Part shown: positions 56,648-64,000 of the stretch, piece after piece
How positions within the stretch are numbered: the stretch's first letter is position 1
Layout of the letters: every line of letters starts with the position of its first letter
NCBI GenBank assembly: GCA_000310025.1
Contig: FN648396.1
Coordinates: 153,120 to 217,119 of the forward strand
Source: Ectocarpus siliculosus
Taxonomy: Eukaryota; Sar; Phaeophyceae; Ectocarpales; Ectocarpaceae
Reading direction: 5' to 3'
Length of the DNA: 64,000 nt
Translations under genes and position numbers: made by a program
The notes under the pieces: model-generated
Database searches by the model: none
What the model was told of the DNA's origin: nothing
The model's input: the letters and a program-made list of their open reading frames with translations, nothing else

Positions 56648-59600
56648 CTATTGGGCGCTCATGTGTAATCGTTGCCAATGGCTAGTCACTGCATTGCACT
56701 CATCAATGCTCGTGATTTTCCGGTAGTCTGCTTCGTACTGTTCCAGTTCGGCTGGATCTGCTGGGGCGTACCGCCGATTCGCCTTGCAGACCCATTCGAA
56801 CTTGCCAAGATCCGGCTGAGTGCCAACAGAATCCATTGCCAGCCAATGAACAGCGTCGGGCATGTGGTACCTGAGACACAGTTTGTTGTGGTCAACAATC
56901 TTCTTGTTGAGACCATGGTTTGTGCGTCACGGTCCACCTTGTTGGTGATTGTGATTGCACTTGGGCCCTATGTGCAAACATACCTCCTTCTGTCGGTGAT
57001 ATGACTGTTTCCAAGGGTTCTGCGCACAGGAATCGCTTATTTGGAGTCTGCGTAGTCTATACTGTACGAGTCCGCGAGGAGAAGCATTGTCAAAGATTTT
57101 CCGGAGCCTCCACGTCAGCTGGTCAGCTCGTGGATCCTCTTTCACTCCTCATCTATCCAAACCGCTGAATCTAATCAAGCGACAAAACAACACGCTTCAT
57201 GACTCTGAAAGGAAAACAATAGGCATGGTATTCGAATATCCGCAATAACCCATTAGAGATCTGACTTGGTTTTGCGGAGTTTTGTCAATCATTTGTTGAG
57301 TCCGTTCCCTTTTTGAGCTGTTGGCTTGTGTGGGTTCGGGAACTAATATTTGTAGCAGCAAGACTCCCAAGCAACATTGCATACGATCTTCAACTGTTGC
57401 ACTTACCACAAATATGCTCCGATGAAGTTGAAGCCAGAAAACATCATAGCTCTCTCGTCTGCTGTCCATTCGGCCATGGTGTTAGGATGCATGCAAGACC
57501 CGCGTCGGGTAGCAAGGAAGTCGACGAACGACATCCCGTGGCGCTGCTCGATGAACTCTCGAGCAGCCGGGTACCTGAGAAACAATGGAAATGGTTGAAG
57601 AGCAGGCAATTTGTGCGTCAGGTGTCACACACGTCTGACATACATGCGTGCAACGAGCCCGCCACGAACCTCAGAAGCTGCGTTGATTCACCTTGTGGGT
57701 GTTGAAGTGGGACGTCAAAAGGGCCGTTTGCTCCCGTGGCATGTGACGAAAATGGAGAGTCTACCATTCGGATGACGTTGTCGTTTCCTGTGTTTACTCA
57801 TTAAGCTAGGAGACGACTGTTTCGAGGTTGCCGTCGTTCGAGTGCTTTTCGGCTGTTTGGAGAAGATCGTAAACATGTTTCTACCGCATTACGTCGGTGC
57901 TTCGTGCAGCACGCAAATTCGCCTCACATGGATCGTGGATACACGTGGGCGTTGAAGATGCTGAACTCGTGGGCGACATCCTCCCCGACCGCGAAAGACG
58001 TGCCATTCTGCCAGCATAATGTCGTCGCCCACCCTGCTTACAGCGTAGGATACGGGTGCCCGACAGTTGAAAACTCACGAATGACGCAGGGACTGAATTC
58101 CGAATCCTCGTTCGCGAAACGCTGCAGTTTCGGAGAAAATAATAGAACTGGTTGCTCACGACGATTGAGAAATATCTCGACTCGTGGCCATGCACCATAC
58201 TCACCCCCGTATCTAAAGACAGATGTTCATCGTTGAACGGCTGTGGTATGCTTCCCTCGTTGCCCTACCATCAAGCAGGATCCGCTGTTCCGTTCGTGCG
58301 CGCGAACATTAATGCGTCTCTCATGCTTGGGAGACGGCACAAACGTCTTCAGAAGACTCGATTCTCCATGGAAATAGGCATTTACGTACTAGTAAGGTAC
58401 ATGGAGTGCAGGACAACGTGACACCCACAACAGTCGCGCTGCCGTGTTTGCTTTACCTTCCAACGTCTCTTCTTCCCGGTATCGACGGAACGGCTGGACG
58501 GGCATGCCATCATGAAACACGTGCGCGGGTGTTACGTCCTCGAAGACGACTGCGTCTGAATCCAGGTGCAAAACGTATTCTCCTTCCGTGTACAAGTCAG
58601 CCCGTAGCTGCGGCCGTGGTCAGTAGACAAAGTCAGCGCACAGAGGGCAGCGTCAAAATGCTTGCAAGCAAACATTGAAGCTTCTGCATCGACGTACACT
58701 CCCGGCGGAATCATTATTTTGTTGCCAAGGTTGCGGTGATAGTGCACTTTCTTGTCTTCGAGCGTGCAACCATGTACGATTCCTGAAGAATTCCTTGGTG
58801 GCACTCCAAACGTCACATGATGTTGTTGACGATGATGCTCGGCACAATTATGGGAACAACCTGTACTAGAACCATGAAAATCATTCAAGTAGAAGGTTAC
58901 TTCCGAGGAAAGTATTGAACATTCTTCGGCCGTCGACAACAACCTCAAGCTAACCCATACTACAGCATTGCGACGGGAAAACGAGGTTCAGCGCCAGCAA
59001 CGTAGTCGGCACAAATACATGTTTTAAAGTTTTAGTGAGAAACCGCTACGCAAACGTAACGAAATCACAACAGTCCAGTCTCGAGGTCAAACCTCGTCGC
59101 AGAGGATGCGCTTTAGGCAAGCAAACGTCACAACAAAGCGCCTTCACCCTTGCCCTTTCCGTCTGCGGTGTTGGTATGGTTTGTCGTCTGACATCTCCGG
59201 CAGAGTCACAAATCTTTGTCAACCGGTGCTGATACTGTGCCCACCAGGATGGAAGTAAATGAGAAAAACACAACATCCCATGCTTAAGGGTTGCCTTTGA
59301 AGCTCCAAACACAACTAATTGCTACAAACGTTGCGAAGTTGTGAACGTTATCAAGGCGGACGTGTTGCGGCGTACACGAAACTTCAACTACGTGCACGGC
59401 CAGAGAGCTACATATAAATTCTCCACCGCTTGCTCACAGAACCCGTACGACTACGTTTGTGTAGACTGCAGACCTTTCATTTACTGCCACTGCCCACGTT
59501 TCATACGATGCATGTGATTCTCACCTTCGAATACGCCTGCTGAACGTTGCCGTCCATCAGCTCGGGCTCTCCGATGACACGAATGGGAAAGGTTACCGCA

Positions 59601-62600
59601 GTCCGCAACGGTTGGACAATGCTCTCGAAAAGAGCGACGTCGGCTTCAACGACAACGACAACCACTTCAAAGGCTCCCGACAAGTGCTCGATTACGGTGG
59701 CGATCGACGTGCTGAATATCTTTGCATCTCGGGCGCACGTTCGATACATAACCGCGATGTGGTAGTCCTGCAGCGTCGGCGTCCCCTGTTCCCCTTCGTC
59801 ACCAAGTTCCCTGTCAGCCTTGAGGTCCAACTTCGATCTGTCAACTGACTTAAAGCCGCGCTCACACGATGCCCCCAGTTTGAACCCTTCCAGCTCTTTG
59901 GCGATCATGCCTCCCACGTCGTACCCGTCCCGAGTTAAAGACGTATCGAAGGAACAGCCAAACCGAGGCTTCACCATTGGGATGTCCCAAATAGAGTCCT
60001 CCGAGAAAAGGTGTTCATGACTCCATTCACGAATGTTGACAAAGGTCACACCACGTGGGCTACGTGAATAGGCTAAGGCAGCAAGCACCTGTGACAAGGA
60101 ACAATGAGTTAGAGACACCGATTGCGGAAAAGTGATTGTTGTTGGCTAATAGGCACGCTTGCCAGATACCTTAGCTAGTATAACGCAGCCATCCCGTTCG
60201 CAAGAAAACTCTCGGTCATCGTTCACCTTTATCACACCCATTCTTGAAAATTGTTCAGAATGTGTTCTCCCTCATTCGGAACCTCTATGAGTTACACAAG
60301 CTTTCCTAGTATTCGATCGTGATTCCTTTCATCCCGATGAAGCCAGTGATATAACGTTAAACAGTATTTCTCAAGGCTATTGAAAAATGAAAGTGCTGGG
60401 CATGATTTCACACACGTCGAGTGCCAATCGCACCCACCTCCGGAACGTAAATTGAGGCGGAGCCACGGTGCATTTTCGCCACGTCAGCCAGGTATTCGTA
60501 CACTCTTTCCGTTTGTCGCCCGGTGTCGCCGTCCTCAGCGTTCGTTTGTGCGACCAGCCTCTGATTGGCGCCCAACACGGCTCGGAGCTGTGCGTTCGTT
60601 TCCGCCGGGAGGATGAGATCGCTTCCATGGGTAAACGTCGGTGTGGTAACCCCTAAAAGAACCGTGCTGCCCAGCGCACGCCGTGCGTATACTGGGGGGA
60701 CTTCATCTGCGTTGGCAAGGGAAACTATGAGATTCCCCAGAACCGTGTGCGTGTCCTTTTCTGTAAAGGTGCGACTGACCACCTGACCTGCCTCGATGTA
60801 GTAGATCAAGCGAGTCCCCTTGCCACAAACTTCATCCGCGATCAAGGCACCGTGCGATACGCTCTTCGAAAGTTCGATGGCGACGTCAGGAAGGTGTGCG
60901 AACGCCCTGAAGGTTGAAAAAGACAGGCAATACCGTCACGAGGAAATACATGCAAATGCTATGTATCTAGTATCAGATTCCGGAAAACGAAGAAATTCTT
61001 GCACCGCCACAAACTATTTGTACGTGGATCCGAATTCAACCCTAAAACAAATATCAGAAGAAGGTTGAATTTGCACTTCGAGATAACATGGAAAAGTGTT
61101 GTGGTTGTTCCTGTTGTGCCTGCAGAACACGTGCTGCACGTTTTCGGCGGGGGGGGGGGGGGTCTCCTCGGAAGTAGTCCGTGACATTTCCTGGCCCTGG
61201 CGGGCCATGGAAAGACTCGAAATTACCCATGCGTTCTTCATAGAATGCTTACGGAATACTTCTGTGGAGGTTCCACCATACGGGCAATACATCTTCCGCC
61301 GACGAATTCATCGTGTGAACAACGCAGAAACAAATAACGTTCACTTCAGGGAACCGTGAAACACATCACAGGAATGTGAACATGCCCACGCGAGGATGGA
61401 TCTGTAATCGTTTCAATGCCTCAAAGGGACTTTCTTCCGACAGCAGCAACACTTGAAATAGTAGAGAATCCGAACCGAACAATGCTGACTCGCACATGGC
61501 ACACTGACCTTGCGAATTCTTGGAAACCCGCTGCATCTGTTGCTATCGCGACCCGCATTCCCGGCATGAGCTCTAGAACGCTCGACACGGAGACCTTCGT
61601 CTCCGGAAGAAGCTCGACAAACCCGCGCATAAAGGCGCAGATATGACCACGAGTGGTGGTGCCGATGTATGCCGTTGCGGCTGGATCATTACTCTCGTCG
61701 GCTACGGCAAGAAGCTTTCTTTTGCTCTCCTGAGAGGAGACTGCCGAAGGCAAGCCGTCACCGGTATCGGCACTTCTATGCCCGGTGTCCTCCACCGTGG
61801 CTTTCGTTTTCGATCCGATCGGTAGTGGGGGCTCATGCGTGTTGCACATAACAACCCTGCCGCCGTGAGCCTTGGCAACCTCGTCTGCGAGAAGAGCCAC
61901 TGACGTTTCGTGGAAGCAGAGACGGCACGTGCTGTCAACACCCCTCCAGTTGCAGTTGAAGTCTCCATACCGCCCGCTTCCGCAGCGATAATCACACACC
62001 TGAGCAGACGGCGAAAAACAGGAACCCAGTTGTGAACGTCGAGATGCGGACAAGCTATTCCAAATTATATTGTGCTGGGAGACAGCATGGTCTCGACGTC
62101 TGGACATATCCCAGAGTTGCATGTGTATCGTGTTTTTGGCGAAAGCGGTCTCCGCGTAGTAACGAGAAGCAATTCACTAGTCAAACTGAAAATGCCCGGC
62201 CATGGTCACCTTGGTTGTTTGGTAGAGCGTGCCTCTGAAACAAAGTTGTGTTCACTACACGCAGAATATACCACTGGGTTGTTCGTGTGAACCTCAAACC
62301 GATCATGCTGCTGACGGGTTCTGTACCCGCGATCCGGGGAAAACTTGACATTGCAATGTCAAACCATTCAACACCGTTAAACCTGTAGCACGGGTGGGGT
62401 GGAGTGAAGCACCCCGTTAGAGGCGTTTCAAATCGCAACCCGAACCAAGTTGTCCTTTGCACAGCATTTGTGTTTCGAATCCTCGCCGCCCAAATTGGAA
62501 GGGGCGCCTGGAACGTAGTGGCCCTATTGGGGCATGCTCAGGCCCCGAAGAAACAATGAGCGGCATTACGTTGCGTGACGCTGCCCGTATTAGATAATCC

Positions 62601-63981
62601 GTAAGGTTTCTCCTCGATTTCGAACAGGGACTCTGGCGAAACCCTAACCCTAACCCTCTCGAGTGTACCCGTGAGTGCCACGTTCGTGGCTTTGGATCAC
62701 GTCGACGCCAATAAATTCACATTCGCCCATGTCAAAAGCTAAACAATAGAAGGAATCTCACCGTGTCTGCCATGTCTTGGCAAGCGGTTGTGCATCTCGA
62801 AGCCTGGGGCGGTTGGGTCGTGTCGCACATTACGACGTGCGCATCTGGCGTAGAGGGATCCGTCGACAAGGACGCCAGAGTGCGGTCTGCGGCCAAGGCT
62901 TCATCCTCGTTCGTGTAGCACAACCGGCAGGTGCTTCCGTACTGCGATGGGTCACCCGCGCCGCAATTATGCCCCCCCAAGCGCGGTCCTGCCGGCGACC
63001 AACCAGTAGAACAGCTTTCGTCACAAAAGGTCGATGCGCCCGTCCGAACCTGTGCGGAATGCTCTGAGCCACAAGCACCGGTACAGGAAAGGGTGTTGAT
63101 GTCGGACGCACTCGCTTTTGGGGGGCTGGAGATCGCGGCGCTACCGCCACTGTGAGAGCTGCCGTGGATGAACAGCGTCTCCTGTGAAATTGCCTGCGCC
63201 ACGTGCTTGTCGCTGACGTCGAAGAACCCAACGTTCGAAATCTGTGGTAACGAAAATAGTATCGGCGGATTTCCACCAGTTAAATGGGAACCCTACCGTG
63301 CCAAATGTCATCCTAAATTTAAGGCGGAGGGATGTTTGTTGCGGTATGTCAGATTGGTCTGAAAAGTCAGAATCGCGTGGTAACCCAACCTTTAACATTG
63401 CCGTACCGTGCGAATTCCTGTTCGGTAGTTTAGGCTTTGCTCGTTCTTGGAATCTACACAATAATCGTATTCTTGAACGAAGAGCGACGCGCTGGGAAAC
63501 ACGAGTCGGTGCGGTTTCGACGACAATACCCATTACATTATAAGATCATACCAGTTTAGTGGCCACGAAGTTTGAAGAGAATCGCTGCCAAAGCAGCCAG
63601 CTGTAGGGGAAATCCGAAATCGTGGCCCAAAGCGCAACGTCGTACCTGCCAGATCGCGAAACGAGGGCCATCACAACTACGAGTTTGCCATTTTGAATAT
63701 GTCGTATTGGTCATGTGACGTGCTTTCGCACCCATGTTTCCACGAGTGCGAAGTGCGTGTCTGCAGCGTTGGCTCTCCCTCTCTCGTACCCCCTCTCTCT
63801 GCGACGTCCCCGCGCGTGTTACTACGAGACTTAGGCAGCGTGATTGGTCTTTTTTCTGTCCTCCGCAAGAACTGACTCTTGGAGGACGAAGGAACCAACA
63901 TCGGACATCTCTTACACTATCGCTGAGGTACACACAGATTGCGACTGCAAGGATGACACGCCCATGAAGAGACGCCGCCAT
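56648..63981 (-). CDS. Gene C: secretory multi-module glycosyltransferase-like protein
   Basis: Nine exons join in phase: 63916-63981, 62762-63241, 61509-61999, 60438-60906, 59525-60088, 58457-58607, 57928-58033, 57407-57574, 56648-56870. They give about 905 residues. An N-terminal hydrophobic segment (VILAVAICVYL) is followed by two cysteine-rich repeats (GHNCGAGDPSQYGSTCRLCY and DYRCGSGRYGDFNC...STCRLCF), each ending in VVMC(D/N)T.. and QPP/EPP. The middle (about 270-600) contains RGHICAFMRGFVELLPETKV and IREWSHEHLF and is unassigned. The C-terminal 290 residues hold YRTCARDAKIFSTS, a DxD in YVLHLDSDAVVFEDVTP, YPAAREFIEQRHGMSFVDFL and WYHMPDAVHWL, resembling the DUF6492-type GT-A glycosyltransferases. 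A Golgi or secreted sugar-transfer role is inferred; donor and acceptor are unknown. The start is the first Met before the hydrophobic segment. Confidence 0.8.
61148..61162. repeat. Poly-G run in a gene C intron
   Basis: About 15 consecutive G lie in the intron between exons 61509-61999 and 60438-60906. Such runs are unstable and a likely place for sequencing error. Confidence 0.9.
62639..62660. repeat. Short interstitial telomere-like repeat
   Basis: Three CCCTAA-type units lie in a gene C intron between exons 62762-63241 and 61509-61999. Similar units occur at about 28922. Confidence 0.6.
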
Positions 63982-64000
63982 GTGTTAATGATCCTTCTGC

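Overview
This looks like nuclear DNA of a stramenopile, most likely a brown alga (Phaeophyceae, Ectocarpus-like). The genes are intron-rich, with many introns of 300-1100 bp. WSC-domain secreted proteins are present, along with a secreted multi-module glycosyltransferase, a Copia LTR retrotransposon, and many short inverted-repeat and tRNA-derived repeats. A 100-N gap shows it is a draft assembly. No bacterial-style operon, rRNA, true tRNA or CRISPR was seen. Four host genes were assembled by hand from reading-frame and splice-phase agreement; all lie on the minus strand.

Layout: 1-3123 holds inverted-repeat elements and no recognised gene. 3124-9736 is a JJJ1/DNAJC21-type J-protein (ribosome biogenesis) with eight mapped exons; its first exon was not found. 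9737-13798 is intergenic. 13799-25342 is gene A, a 15-exon secreted protein: signal peptide, unknown domain, VWD module, proline/threonine linker, four WSC domains. 25343-33457 is repeat-rich intergenic sequence. 33458-47355 is gene B, a 10-exon paralogue of A with three WSC domains and no VWD module; a young Copia element (39235-44519) sits in its fourth intron and a roughly 2 kb insert with an assembly gap sits in its ninth. 47356-56647 is intergenic. 56648-63981 is gene C, a nine-exon secretory-pathway protein with two cysteine-rich repeats, an unassigned middle region and a C-terminal DxD glycosyltransferase domain.

The main architectural result is that genes A and B, together with upstream and downstream flanks, form a head-to-tail tandem duplication of roughly 19 kb per unit (about 11.7-31.1 kb and 31.65-51 kb). 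Comparing the copies shows what changed afterwards. The VWD cassette, bounded by phase-1 introns, was gained or lost. One WSC module, bounded by phase-0 introns, was gained or lost. A TA-flanked DNA transposon entered intron 1 of A, and the matching intron of B preserves its empty site. The Copia element entered B. Two introns of A are almost identical, suggesting recent gene conversion.

Proteins A, B and C all appear to enter the secretory pathway. A and B look like cell-wall or extracellular-matrix proteins and C looks like a Golgi glycosyltransferase, but joint function is only inference. All exon boundaries are predictions without transcript support.
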